From: an uncultured Pelagibacteraceae bacterium
GTDB taxonomy: Bacteria > Pseudomonadota > Alphaproteobacteria > Pelagibacterales > Pelagibacteraceae
Assembly: GCA_902542795.1 (NCBI GenBank)
Contig: CACBVP010000002.1
Location: 1 to 53,443 of the forward strand
Direction of reading: 5' to 3'
DNA length: 53,443 nucleotides
Part shown: piece after piece, positions 34,397 through 42,834 of the stretch
How positions within the stretch are numbered: the stretch's first letter is position 1
Layout: each line of letters opens with the position of its first letter
Made by a program: the position numbers and the translations under genes
Notes under the pieces: model-generated
Seen by the model: only the letters and a program-made list of their open reading frames with translations
What the model was told of the DNA's origin: nothing
Database searches by the model: none

Positions 34397-34531
34397 TTAT
34401 GTTGAAAGGCTTTTTCTACCTTTAGCTCTTCTTCTAGCAATAAGCTGCCTACCAGTTTTAGTTGCCATTCTAGCTCGAAAACCATGTCTTCTTTTTCTCA
34501 CTAGATTACTTGGCTGATAAGTTCTTTTCAT
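34397..34531 (-). CDS. rpmH: 50S ribosomal protein L34
   Basis: A 44-residue gene read directly from the minus strand: ATG at 34529-34531, stop at 34397-34399. It translates to [18 protein letters not shown] and continues with a very basic tail ending RKSLST, which is the L34 sequence pattern throughout and the normal length. It heads the rpmH-rnpA-yidD-yidC unit. No dnaA or replication origin is seen on the other side, so this is not the oriC region here. Confidence 0.97.
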   Translation of the reverse strand: MKRTYQPSNLVRKRRHGFRARMATKTGRQLIARRRAKGRKSLST

Positions 34532-34566
34532 AAATATTTTAAGGTATATATTTTAAATGATCTCTA

Positions 34567-35295
34567 ATGTACAGGTTTAAAATGGATAAAAATTTAAAAA
34601 TAGCTTTAGGAACAATTTATTTGTTTATTTTAATCTTATTTTTGTATTTTTTATTTTCAAAATTTGATGTTTCTAGGATAAATGATTTTTCTTATTATAA
34701 AATATTGCAAGGTAACATCGATCAATTTATAGGTCAAAACATAACATTAAATCTTTTTCTTTTTTTTATTTTTGCAATAATCTGGATAATGCTTCTGGGT
34801 TTTGGTACTCCGATTGTTTTATTATCAGGAATTCTATTTGGGAAATGGATTGGAACTTTTATTTCAACAATTTCTATTTCAGTTGGAGCTTTGTTTCTTT
34901 ATATAGTTGCAAAATTTTTCTTTATAGATTTAGTTAATTCTTTGCTTAAAGACAAATTTATCAAATATATAAAACGTTTTCAAAAAAATGAATTTTATTA
35001 TTTCTTTGCTTTTCGAATTGCAGGAGGTCTTGGGATGCCTTTTCCTTTACAAAATGTTCTTCCTGTAATTTTTAATATTAAAAATAGCAATTATTTTTTT
35101 GCAAGTTTTTTAGGTTTTATCCCTCATTTTTTTATTTGGAATTCAGTTGGAGCAGGAATAAATAACTTTATAAAAATTTCTGATAACTTTAGTTTTATGA
35201 ATTTAATTTTAAACAAAGAAATTTACTTTCCGATAATAATTTTTTTAATTTTAATTTTAATATCATTTATAGTAAAAAAAATTTTTTTTAAATGA
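34567..35295 (+). CDS. VTT-domain (TVP38/TMEM64, DedA-related) membrane protein
   Basis: A 242-residue inner-membrane protein with about six hydrophobic segments. The VTT core is seen as GTPIVLLSGILFGKWIGTFIS, FAFRIAGGLGMPFPLQNVLPVIF and FLGFIPHFFIWNSVGAG. Relatives act in phospholipid flipping or undecaprenyl-phosphate recycling, but the function of this subgroup is unsettled. An ATG at 34582 (AGG 6 bases before it) is an equally possible start. It overlaps the next gene by 4 bases. Confidence 0.85.
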   Translation: MYRFKMDKNLKIALGTIYLFILILFLYFLFSKFDVSRINDFSYYKILQGNIDQFIGQNITLNLFLFFIFAIIWIMLLGFGTPIVLLSGILFGKWIGTFISTISISVGALFLYIVAKFFFIDLVNSLLKDKFIKYIKRFQKNEFYYFFAFRIAGGLGMPFPLQNVLPVIFNIKNSNYFFASFLGFIPHFFIWNSVGAGINNFIKISDNFSFMNLILNKEIYFPIIIFLILILISFIVKKIFFK

Positions 35296-37031
35296 TCAAT
35301 ATTAATAAAAACAATTTGTTTAATGACCCCAGTCCTTATTTAAAACAACATAAAAATAATCCTGTTCATTGGCAAACATGGTCAAATGAAGTTTTAGATC
35401 AAGCAAAAAAAAATTCTAAGCCCATTTTATTAAGCATAGGATATGCAAGCTGCCATTGGTGTCATGTAATGGCACATGAAAGTTTCGAAGATAAAGAGAC
35501 AGCTGATCTAATGAACAAATATTTTTTAAATATTAAAGTTGATAGAGAAGAAAGACCTGATCTTGATTTTGTATTTCAAAGTTCATTTCAATTATTTAAT
35601 CAATCGGGAGGAGGTTGGCCTTTAACTATGTTTCTCGATGAAAATGGAGTACCGTTCATGGGCGGAACTTATTTTCCAAAAAATTCAAAAAATGGTTTAC
35701 CCTCTTTTAAAGAAGTTTTACAAAAAGTTTACAACGCATACAAAGAACAGAAAACGAATATTATTAAACAAAAAGACTTAATTATAAAAAATTTAGATTT
35801 AAAAAAAAATTCAGTTCTAAGTCAGGATCTTGAACCAATCATAGAAGGGTCCTTAAATTATTTAGATTCAGAAAAGGGAGGATACAAAGGTGCTCCTAAA
35901 TTTCCTACATTTAATTTATTCGAAACACTTTTATACTTTCACAACACAACTAAAGATAAAAAATATTTAGAACCTGTAAATATTCTTATTAAACAACTTT
36001 GTTCAAAAGGAATTTATGATCATGTTGAGGGAGGCATTTCTAGATATACTGTTGATGACGCCTGGATCATTCCTCACTTTGAAAAAATGTTATACGACAA
36101 TACTCAATTTATCTTACTTTTAGCTAAGTACTGTAAAATTAATAATGAAAAGTACTTTAAAGATAAATTAGAGCAGACAGTAGATTTTTTAAGGTTAGAG
36201 TTTTTAAACAAAGATAAATTATTAGGGTCTGCTTATGATGCAGACAGCGAAGGCGAAGAAGGTAAATACTATGTTTTCAAATATGAAGAAATTAAAAATA
36301 TAGATAAAATAAATGAATACTTTGAAGTAAGCGCATCAGGAAACTGGGAAAATAAAAACATTTTAGTTGAAAAAAGCAAGCCGCCAAAAGTGATAATAGA
36401 CAAACTTTTAGAGATAAGAAAAAAAAGAAAAAAACCTTTTTTTGATGATAAATCCCAACTTGATTTAAATTGTTTGTGGGTCAGTTCTTTAATTGCAGCT
36501 CATGAAATTTTGCCTGAAAAAAAATATCTTAATCTAGCCGAAAACTTTTTTTCAATTATTGAAGAAAAATATATAAAAAAAAATATTCAACATTCTTATT
36601 CTAAAAAAATTGTGTTTTTAGAAGATTATGCTTTTTTAATTAATGCATTGAACGATCTCTCTGATAAGACTATGAATTTTAAATATAAAGATTATGCTAA
36701 TAAATTAAGTGATGAAGTTTTTTCAAAATTTTATGTAAAAGAAAAGAATATATTTCAGAAAAATCAAAAAGATAATAATGACATTTTTTTCAATCCGATT
36801 GATATTGGTGACAATACTATTCCAAATGGAAATGCAATGATGCTTATAAATTTAGTCAGACTAGGAAAGATGAAAGAAGCTAAAATATTATCAGATAGTC
36901 TAAATGGATATTTAAATATTTACAAAAATCACATGATGACAGCTTTAAGGGCTTTAGATTATTTTAATAATATAAATTCTGGTAAAAAATGCACTGAACA
37001 AGGTTGCTTTGTAGATGAGACAAAAAATTAA
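35292..37031 (+). CDS. Thioredoxin-domain protein of the YyaL/DUF255 family
   Basis: A 579-residue cytoplasmic protein. The N-terminal thioredoxin-like domain (about 1-150) has NDPSPYLKQHKNNPVHW and the redox-type CHWC motif near residue 54-57, then KVDREERPD and GGWPLTMFL. The remainder is an (alpha/alpha)-barrel like those of glycan-acting enzymes (GAPKFPTFNLFE, HFEKMLYDN, AYDADSEGEEG). The family (SPATA20 / COG1331) is widespread but its reaction is unknown. It is somewhat shorter than the usual 650-700 residues. Confidence 0.9.
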   Translation: MININKNNLFNDPSPYLKQHKNNPVHWQTWSNEVLDQAKKNSKPILLSIGYASCHWCHVMAHESFEDKETADLMNKYFLNIKVDREERPDLDFVFQSSFQLFNQSGGGWPLTMFLDENGVPFMGGTYFPKNSKNGLPSFKEVLQKVYNAYKEQKTNIIKQKDLIIKNLDLKKNSVLSQDLEPIIEGSLNYLDSEKGGYKGAPKFPTFNLFETLLYFHNTTKDKKYLEPVNILIKQLCSKGIYDHVEGGISRYTVDDAWIIPHFEKMLYDNTQFILLLAKYCKINNEKYFKDKLEQTVDFLRLEFLNKDKLLGSAYDADSEGEEGKYYVFKYEEIKNIDKINEYFEVSASGNWENKNILVEKSKPPKVIIDKLLEIRKKRKKPFFDDKSQLDLNCLWVSSLIAAHEILPEKKYLNLAENFFSIIEEKYIKKNIQHSYSKKIVFLEDYAFLINALNDLSDKTMNFKYKDYANKLSDEVFSKFYVKEKNIFQKNQKDNNDIFFNPIDIGDNTIPNGNAMMLINLVRLGKMKEAKILSDSLNGYLNIYKNHMMTALRALDYFNNINSGKKCTEQGCFVDETKN

Positions 37032-37203
37032 TTGGTTGGTTTGGTTAATACTTGTAATTTTATGGAATTATGGTTTTCCTTATGCAACTCCATTTCAAGA
37101 TGTTTTAGTCGCCGTAATTTTGTCTGTATTATTGATAATTATACAGAAGTTACAATCAATAGGCTTGCAAAAAACAAGCTCAAGAAGTAAATTTAAGAAT
37201 TGA
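37015..37203 (+). CDS. Small membrane protein, unknown
   Basis: A 62-residue frame that starts 17 bases inside the end of the YyaL-like gene. It has two closely spaced hydrophobic stretches (about residues 7-22 and 27-45) and a basic C-terminal tail (KTSSRSKFKN), as in small inner-membrane proteins. I recognise no family. Overlap with the upstream gene and continuation of the same-strand run support it; without comparative data it stays tentative. Confidence 0.55.
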   Translation: MRQKINWLVWLILVILWNYGFPYATPFQDVLVAVILSVLLIIIQKLQSIGLQKTSSRSKFKN

Positions 37204-37219
37204 TGAAGAGGTACTTGTT

Positions 37220-37414
37220 ATGGGAATTCATTATGATTACAAATCTACTCGTGGCGATAAAGCTATGAAAAAAGAAGCTAAAAGAAAAGCACGAATAGAA
37301 CAAAGAAGAGCAAAAAGAGCCAGCAATAATCCTAAAGAGTCCGAAGAAAAGGTGATGCATGACATCGATAAACCTATAACACTTGAGGACTTAACGAACC
37401 CAGATAAGAATTAG
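37220..37414 (+). CDS. Small basic hypothetical protein
   Basis: A 64-residue protein with a strongly basic helix in the middle (AMKKEAKRKARIEQRRAKRA) and an acidic tail (DIDKPITLEDLTNPD). An AGAGG Shine-Dalgarno-like sequence lies about 10 bases before the ATG, and the gene sits 16 bases after the preceding small gene. I recognise no family with confidence. The charge pattern suggests RNA or ribosome contact, which is inference. Confidence 0.65.
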   Translation: MGIHYDYKSTRGDKAMKKEAKRKARIEQRRAKRASNNPKESEEKVMHDIDKPITLEDLTNPDKN

Positions 37415-37421
37415 TTCTTAA

Positions 37422-37529
37422 ATGAAATCTTTTGAAAAAAAGGATTCCCTAATTAAGAGTAGGGAAACAGCCTTAAAAAAAAATTTAAAAAAAAGAAAAA
37501 AAATAAAAGAAAAAAATAAAAGAAAATGA
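37422..37529 (+). CDS. Tiny Lys-rich ORF coupled to dcd
   Basis: ATG at 37422 to TGA at 37529, 35 residues, about half Lys/Arg ([20 protein letters not shown] then a nearly all-basic tail). Its stop overlaps the dcd start as ATGA, a typical coupling signal, and it fills the gap between two genes exactly. It could be a leader peptide whose translation controls dcd or an RNA-binding micro-protein. An accidental frame through an A-rich spacer is the alternative. Confidence 0.45.
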   Translation: MKSFEKKDSLIKSRETALKKNLKKRKKIKEKNKRK

Positions 37530-38080
37530 CAGTTCTTTCTGACAAGTGGATAAAAAATCTAGCCATAAAAAAAAGCATGATCAAACCTTTTGTGAGCAAA
37601 CAAGTGAGAAAGGGAAAAATTTCTTTTGGTTTATCTTCATATGGTTATGACGCAAGGGTTTCTAATGAATTTAAAATATTTACTAACGTAAATTCAGGCA
37701 TTGTTGATCCAAAAGTTTTTAAAAAAGAGAGTTTTGTTACAAAAGTGGGTAAAGAATGTATAATTCCACCTAACTCTTTTGCTTTAGCTAGAACTATGGA
37801 ATACTTTAAAATTCCTGATAATGTTCTAGTTATCTGTCTAGGCAAATCAACTTACGCCAGATGTGGAATTATTGTTAATGTAACACCTTTGGAGCCCGGT
37901 TGGGAAGGGCACGTAACATTAGAGTTTTCAAATACCACTCCTTTGCCAGCAAAAATTTATGCCAATGAAGGTGTTGCTCAATTTGTCTTTCTTAAAGGTA
38001 ATGAAAAACCTAGTATTACTTATGCCAAAAGGAAAGGCAAATACATGAAGCAAAAAGGTGTAACGTTACCTAAAGTTTAA
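37526..38080 (+). CDS. dcd: dCTP deaminase
   Basis: Dcd converts dCTP to dUTP for thymidylate synthesis. The 184-residue protein has [14 protein letters not shown] at about 34-47, the KSTYARCGI segment, and the catalytic Glu in [16 protein letters not shown]. The length is normal for the proteobacterial trimer. It is overlapped at its start by the 35-residue ORF and lies 8 bases before murA. Confidence 0.95.
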   Translation: MTVLSDKWIKNLAIKKSMIKPFVSKQVRKGKISFGLSSYGYDARVSNEFKIFTNVNSGIVDPKVFKKESFVTKVGKECIIPPNSFALARTMEYFKIPDNVLVICLGKSTYARCGIIVNVTPLEPGWEGHVTLEFSNTTPLPAKIYANEGVAQFVFLKGNEKPSITYAKRKGKYMKQKGVTLPKV

Positions 38081-38088
38081 ATTCTTAA

Positions 38089-39345
38089 ATGCAAAAACTC
38101 ATAATTAAAGGTAAGAGGTATCTGAATGGAAAAATTTTGATATCAGGTTCTAAAAATGCAACATTACCAATTTTAGCAGCTTGCATATTAAGTAATAATA
38201 TTAAACTTCAAAACATTCCTTTAGTAAAAGATATCTTTACGATGGTCGAGCTTTTAGAGTTCATTGGGCTTAAAGTTAAAATATTTAAAAAACAGAATAC
38301 TTTAGAGATTTTGAATAATGGCAATAAAATTAATACGTTAGCACCATACAGACTTGTAAAGACAATGAGAGCTGGAGTATTAGTCCTTGGTTCGTTATTA
38401 ACAAAATATAAAAAAGCAAAAGTCTCTTTACCTGGTGGTTGTGCTATAGGAACTAGACCCGTTGATCTACATTTATTTGCATTAAAAAAAATGGGTGCAA
38501 AAATTAAAATCAAGAACGGATATATAATAGCTGAAGCAAAAAAAGGGTTGAGAGGATCTACAATTAAATTTCCGTCTATTTCGGTTGGAGCAACTGAAAA
38601 CGCTTTATTGGCTGCATTCAATGCAAAAGGAAAAACAATTTTAAAAAATTGTGCTATCGAACCTGAAATTAGAGATTTAATTTCATTTTTAATAAAATTA
38701 GGAGCCAATATTAAATTTTCTGGAAGAACTATAACTATAAATGAAAGTATCAATAAAAAATTAAAAGCTAATCATGAAGTTATGTTTGATAGGATAGAAG
38801 CCGGAACTTATTTAATTGCGAGCGCTTTAGTTGGTGAAAGGATTACTATAGATAGAATTAATCCTGAAATAATAAAAACAGAAATAAATACACTAAAAAA
38901 GATAGGTGTCAAAATTAAAAAAGATAAATCTTCAATTACCATTCTTAATAGTAAATATTTGAAAAAGATAAATATTTCAACCAAACCCTATCCTGGATTT
39001 CCTACCGATCTTCAAGCTCAACTAATGGTTCTCTTAACTCAAGCAGAAGGTACTTCTAAAATAAAAGAAGATATATTTGAAAATAGATTTATGCATGTTC
39101 CAGAGTTAAATAGAATGGGTGCAAAAATAGAAACAAACAATAAAATTGCAATTATCAATGGTCCTACAAAGCTTACAGGAGCAGAGGTAATGGCAACTGA
39201 TTTGAGAGCTTCAGTAAGTTTAGTTTTAGCAGGACTAGTTGCTGAAAATAGAACAGTAATAAATAGAATTTATCACCTCGATCGAGGCTATGAGCTTTTA
39301 GAAAAAAAATTAAAAAGTTGTAAAGCAGAAATTAGAAGAGTCTAA
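38089..39345 (+). CDS. murA: UDP-N-acetylglucosamine 1-carboxyvinyltransferase
   Basis: MurA adds enolpyruvyl from PEP to UDP-GlcNAc, the first committed step of peptidoglycan synthesis. The 418-residue protein has ISGSKNATLPILAA near residue 20, the catalytic-Cys loop LPGGCAIGTRPVDLH at about 115-130, the KTEINTLKKIG segment and TDLQAQLMVL. The reactive Cys is present, so it would be the fosfomycin-sensitive type. It overlaps the DUF2948 gene by one base. Confidence 0.96.
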   Translation: MQKLIIKGKRYLNGKILISGSKNATLPILAACILSNNIKLQNIPLVKDIFTMVELLEFIGLKVKIFKKQNTLEILNNGNKINTLAPYRLVKTMRAGVLVLGSLLTKYKKAKVSLPGGCAIGTRPVDLHLFALKKMGAKIKIKNGYIIAEAKKGLRGSTIKFPSISVGATENALLAAFNAKGKTILKNCAIEPEIRDLISFLIKLGANIKFSGRTITINESINKKLKANHEVMFDRIEAGTYLIASALVGERITIDRINPEIIKTEINTLKKIGVKIKKDKSSITILNSKYLKKINISTKPYPGFPTDLQAQLMVLLTQAEGTSKIKEDIFENRFMHVPELNRMGAKIETNNKIAIINGPTKLTGAEVMATDLRASVSLVLAGLVAENRTVINRIYHLDRGYELLEKKLKSCKAEIRRV

Positions 39346-39788
39346 TGGCAGTTAAAAATTTAAAATTAATAGCAAAAACTGAAGAAGATATAAAAGTTGT
39401 ATCAGCTCACCTTCAAGACTCAATTTTGAGTGTTGCAGATATTGCTAATTTAAAAAAAAATAAGATTTTTCTTATGCAATTAAATCGTTTTATGTGGGAA
39501 GATGTAGAAAAAGGAGTTTTTAGAAAAAATAAGCGAATTAGAACAGTTTTGAAATTTGATAATGTCTTAAAGGTATTCTCAAAAAATATTAATCAGAAAA
39601 AAAAAGATAATTTCTTGGACTTTCTAGCTATTGAAACTATAAAGATGCCTGATAATAACTATGAAATGAAAATAACTTTTGCTGGTGATTCAATTATTAG
39701 AATTATCGCAGAAGTCATTGAAGTAACTTTAGATGATCAAGGAGAAGCTTGGGATACTAAAAATAAACCAAAACACCAAGTAATGTAA
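39345..39788 (+). CDS. DUF2948 family protein
   Basis: A 147-residue protein recognised by LKLIAKTEEDIKVVSAHLQDS at the start, FLMQLNRFMWED and the final DDQGEAWDTKNKPKHQ. The family is alphaproteobacterial and of unknown function; it typically lies between murA and hisD, as here, with one-base overlaps on both sides. Confidence 0.9.
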   Translation: MAVKNLKLIAKTEEDIKVVSAHLQDSILSVADIANLKKNKIFLMQLNRFMWEDVEKGVFRKNKRIRTVLKFDNVLKVFSKNINQKKKDNFLDFLAIETIKMPDNNYEMKITFAGDSIIRIIAEVIEVTLDDQGEAWDTKNKPKHQVM

Positions 39789-41083
39789 TGCTAAAAACTT
39801 TTAATTATAATAAAAATGGAGCTTCTAAAACGTTAGAGGTCTTTTTAAATAAACGAAAATTTACTCAAAAAAATATAGCTTCTTCGGTTTATAAGATAAT
39901 TAAGGACGTCAAAAGAAATGGAGATAAAGCTGTTTTAAACTACGAAAAAAAATACTCAAAGATAAAAACAAAATCTAATAAAATTTTTTTCTCAAATAAA
40001 GAAATTAATCAAATTGCAAAAAAAACAGATATTAAAATAAAAAAGGCAATAGATTTAGCATTTTCAAGAATTAAAAAATTTCACTTAAAACAAAAAGTTT
40101 CAAATTTTAAGTTTAAGGATAAGTATAATAACGAACTTTCTTATAAATATTCATCGATTGGTAAAGTTGGAGTATATGTGCCTGGTGGTACTGCAAGTTA
40201 CCCAAGTACAGTTCTAATGAACTGCATTCCTGCTATTGTAGCAGGTGTAAAAAATATATATTTAACTACACCCTCTTTAGACTCAAAAATAAATCCTGCT
40301 GTAGTTTATGCTGCTAAAAAATGTGGAGTAAAAAAAATTTACAAAACTGGAGGAGCTCATTCAATTGCTGCTTTAGCATATGGTACAAAAAACTTTGAAA
40401 AAGTTGACAAAATAGTTGGACCTGGAAATGCTTTTGTGGCATTTGCAAAAAAAGAGGTTTTTGGAGATGTAGGCATAGATATGGTAGCTGGCCCTTCGGA
40501 AGTGAGTATTGTTGGTGATAAATATTCTGATCCAAAATTAATAGCTGCAGACTTAATTGCCCAAGCAGAACATGATGTTTATGCTCAATCAATTTTAATT
40601 ACAGATAACAAAAAATTGATAAGCTTAGTTAATAAAAATTTAAAACAACAATTATTTGATTTACCTAAAAAAAAAATTGCCATTCAAAGCTTAAAAAATT
40701 TTGGATTAGCAATTTACACTAATAAAAGAAATAAAATTTCAGAGATAGTTAATATAATAGCACCAGAACATTTAGAATTATGTACTTCATTCAATGACAG
40801 ATTAATTAAAGATGTTAAGAACGCAGGTTCGATATTCATTGGAAAATTTTCGCCTGAAGCCATCGGTGATTATTTGGCAGGACCTAATCATGTTCTGCCT
40901 ACTTCTGGTTCAGCACGATTTTCTTCAGGTTTATCTGTTAACGATTTTTTAAAAAGGCATTCGTTAATAAAAATAACAAAAACAGGTATTGAAAGATTAG
41001 GCGCATCGGTTATAAATTTAGCAAAGTATGAGAATTTGGATGGTCATGCAAACTCTGTAAAAATAAGATTAAAAAAAGGTTAA
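39788..41083 (+). CDS. hisD: Histidinol dehydrogenase
   Basis: HisD oxidises histidinol to histidine in two NAD-dependent steps. The 431-residue protein has YVPGGTASYPSTVLMN, the KIVGPGNAFVAFAKKEVFG block, GPSEVSIV, the zinc-site AQAEHDVYAQS and HVLPTSGSARFSSGLSV. A normal-length enzyme. It ends 4 bases before infA, whereas relatives often have one or two extra genes there. Confidence 0.96.
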   Translation: MLKTFNYNKNGASKTLEVFLNKRKFTQKNIASSVYKIIKDVKRNGDKAVLNYEKKYSKIKTKSNKIFFSNKEINQIAKKTDIKIKKAIDLAFSRIKKFHLKQKVSNFKFKDKYNNELSYKYSSIGKVGVYVPGGTASYPSTVLMNCIPAIVAGVKNIYLTTPSLDSKINPAVVYAAKKCGVKKIYKTGGAHSIAALAYGTKNFEKVDKIVGPGNAFVAFAKKEVFGDVGIDMVAGPSEVSIVGDKYSDPKLIAADLIAQAEHDVYAQSILITDNKKLISLVNKNLKQQLFDLPKKKIAIQSLKNFGLAIYTNKRNKISEIVNIIAPEHLELCTSFNDRLIKDVKNAGSIFIGKFSPEAIGDYLAGPNHVLPTSGSARFSSGLSVNDFLKRHSLIKITKTGIERLGASVINLAKYENLDGHANSVKIRLKKG

Positions 41084-41087
41084 ATAA

Positions 41088-41303
41088 TTGGCGAAACAAG
41101 AAACTTTAGAATTTAAAGGAAAAGTTACAGAACTTTTACCTAATGCTATGTTTAGAGTTAAACTAGAAAATAATCATGAAATCTTAGCTCATACGGCTGG
41201 GAAACTTAGGAAAAATAGAATAAGAGTTTTAGCTGGAGATAATGTAATGGTTGAAATGACACCGTACGATTTAACTAAAGGTAGAATTACTTTTAGATTT
41301 TAG
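41088..41303 (+). CDS. infA: Translation initiation factor IF-1
   Basis: A 71-residue OB-fold protein that binds the ribosomal A site during initiation; the sequence [20 protein letters not shown] and the final [15 protein letters not shown] are diagnostic. The start codon is TTG (41088); no in-frame ATG fits the full-length family N-terminus. Its stop codon TAG (41301-41303) shares its G with the first base of tRNA-Phe, so processing of a joint transcript would remove the last base of the stop codon. Confidence 0.95.
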   Translation: MAKQETLEFKGKVTELLPNAMFRVKLENNHEILAHTAGKLRKNRIRVLAGDNVMVEMTPYDLTKGRITFRF

Positions 41304-41377
41304 GCCTTGTAGCTCAGTAGTAGAGCAGTACCCTGAAAAGGTATGTGTCGTAAGTGCGATTCTTACCAAGGCCACCA
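41303..41377 (+). tRNA. tRNA-Phe (GAA), with encoded CCA
   Basis: All arms fold: acceptor GGCCTTG/CAAGGCC, D stem GCTC/GAGC, anticodon stem GTACC/GGTAT with loop CTGAAAA (anticodon GAA at 41335-41337), variable GTGTC, T stem GTAAG/CTTAC, then A and CCA. Phe identity bases A73, G44-T45 and T59-T60 are kept. Two features are odd: the D loop is AGTAGTA (seven bases, only one of the two conserved Gs), and the T loop reads TGCGATT, with G in place of the U that becomes pseudouridine 55. It begins on the last base of the infA stop codon. Confidence 0.93.
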
Positions 41378-41430
41378 TCCTCAAGTTTTACACATCGAAA
41401 AATAAAAATTTATCTGATAATTATTAAAAG

Positions 41431-42831
41431 ATGAATAAAAAGATAGGATTATTTTGGTTAAGAGATGACTTTCGATTTATAAAAAATCATGGATTAATTG
41501 AGGCCACTTCTAAACATAATCAAGTGGTGGTTTTTTATCTTTATAAAAAAGATATATATAGTGATCAAGAGGCACAAAAATGGTGGTTAAGCAAATCACT
41601 ATCAAATTTTAAAAAAAAACTTAATGAATTAAACATTTCTCTTGAAATAGTTGAAACTCATTCATTTAAAATTTTCTTTGACTCTCTACTTAAAAAAAAA
41701 GACTTCGCAATTTATTGGAACAAAGTTTATGAGCCAGATTATTTAAAATTTGATGAATATTTATTAAAAATTTTAAAAAACAAAAACATCATTCACAAAA
41801 GATTTAAAGGAAATGCTCTTAATGAAATTCATGAAGTAAAAAAAGGTGACGGAACTCCATTCAAGGTGTTCACTCCTTTTTGGAGAACAGCAGAAAAATT
41901 TTTCTCTGAAAAGATACCACCGAAAGAGAGAGCAATTAAGAAATGTATAAATAAAAAAAATTATTTTAAAAATTGTATTAATGCAGAGAAGATATTGCCT
42001 AAAAAAGATTGGTTTAAAAATTTTGAAAAAATTTGGTGTCCAGATGAACTACATGCTTTAAAAGAATTACAAAATTTTGTTAAAGAACGGATAACGAATT
42101 ATTCTGAAGGGCGGAACTTTCCAAATATAGTAGGCACATCTAAATTGTCTCCATTTATAAAATTTGGCCAACTTCATGTTGAAACAATATGGGATGAATG
42201 TATTAAAAAAAAATCAAAAACAATTGGAACCTCAAAGTTTCTAACAGAAATCGGCTGGCGTGAATTCAATCATTCATTAATAAATCATTTTCCACACATG
42301 TTAAAAAGCAATTACTCGAAAAAATTCGATAAGTTTCCGTGGCAAAAAAATTCTAAATTTTTAAATGCATGGAAAAAAGGACTAACTGGATATCCAATAG
42401 TTGATGCAGGGATGAGAGAACTTTATTCTACTGGCTGGATGCATAATAGAGTTAGAATGATAGTTGGGTCATTTTTAGTAAAACACTTATTAATTAATTG
42501 GAAAGAAGGTGAAAAATATTTCAGAAACTGTTTGTTAGATTATAGCCCGGCAAGTAATGTTGCAGGATGGCAGTGGGTTGCAGGCTGCGGGGCAGATGCC
42601 GCACCATACTTTAGAATATTTAATCCAATTCTACAAGGAGAGAAATTTGACAAGGAGGGAGAATATGTAAAAAGATGGTTACCTGAATTAAAAGATTTAT
42701 CTAAAAAATTTATTCATAAGCCTTGGGAATTAAAAGATGAAAAATTTAAATTAGGAAGAGACTATCCATATCCGATTGTAAAGCATGAGGAAGCAAGATT
42801 AAAAGCTTTAAATGCATTTAAAAAAATTTAA
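41431..42831 (+). CDS. phr: Cryptochrome/photolyase family, probable CPD photolyase
   Basis: A 466-residue flavoprotein of the class I photolyase group, which repairs cyclobutane pyrimidine dimers with blue light. The N-terminal antenna domain opens GLFWLRDDFRF (family W-x-R-x-D-L-R). The FAD domain has the TGYPIVDAGMRELYSTGWMHNRVRM block, DYSPASNVAGWQWVAGCGADAAPYFRIFNP and the lesion-facing Trp residues within it. Convergent with secA at only 3 bases. A DASH or cryptochrome role is less likely given this motif set. Confidence 0.93.
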   Translation: MNKKIGLFWLRDDFRFIKNHGLIEATSKHNQVVVFYLYKKDIYSDQEAQKWWLSKSLSNFKKKLNELNISLEIVETHSFKIFFDSLLKKKDFAIYWNKVYEPDYLKFDEYLLKILKNKNIIHKRFKGNALNEIHEVKKGDGTPFKVFTPFWRTAEKFFSEKIPPKERAIKKCINKKNYFKNCINAEKILPKKDWFKNFEKIWCPDELHALKELQNFVKERITNYSEGRNFPNIVGTSKLSPFIKFGQLHVETIWDECIKKKSKTIGTSKFLTEIGWREFNHSLINHFPHMLKSNYSKKFDKFPWQKNSKFLNAWKKGLTGYPIVDAGMRELYSTGWMHNRVRMIVGSFLVKHLLINWKEGEKYFRNCLLDYSPASNVAGWQWVAGCGADAAPYFRIFNPILQGEKFDKEGEYVKRWLPELKDLSKKFIHKPWELKDEKFKLGRDYPYPIVKHEEARLKALNAFKKI

Positions 42832-42834
42832 AAA

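Noticed and set aside
34397-34600. Replication origin next to rpmH
   Set aside because: There is no dnaA, no DnaA-box cluster and only a short spacer on the other side of rpmH.
37490-37525. A-rich stretch before dcd as an assembly artefact or slippery repeat
   Set aside because: It reads through as in-frame Lys/Arg codons of the 35-residue frame and ends in a coupled ATGA; A-rich runs of this kind are common in this genome.
41303-41377. The tRNA as a pseudogene because of the odd D and T loops
   Set aside because: All four stems pair fully, CCA is encoded, and Phe identity bases are kept.
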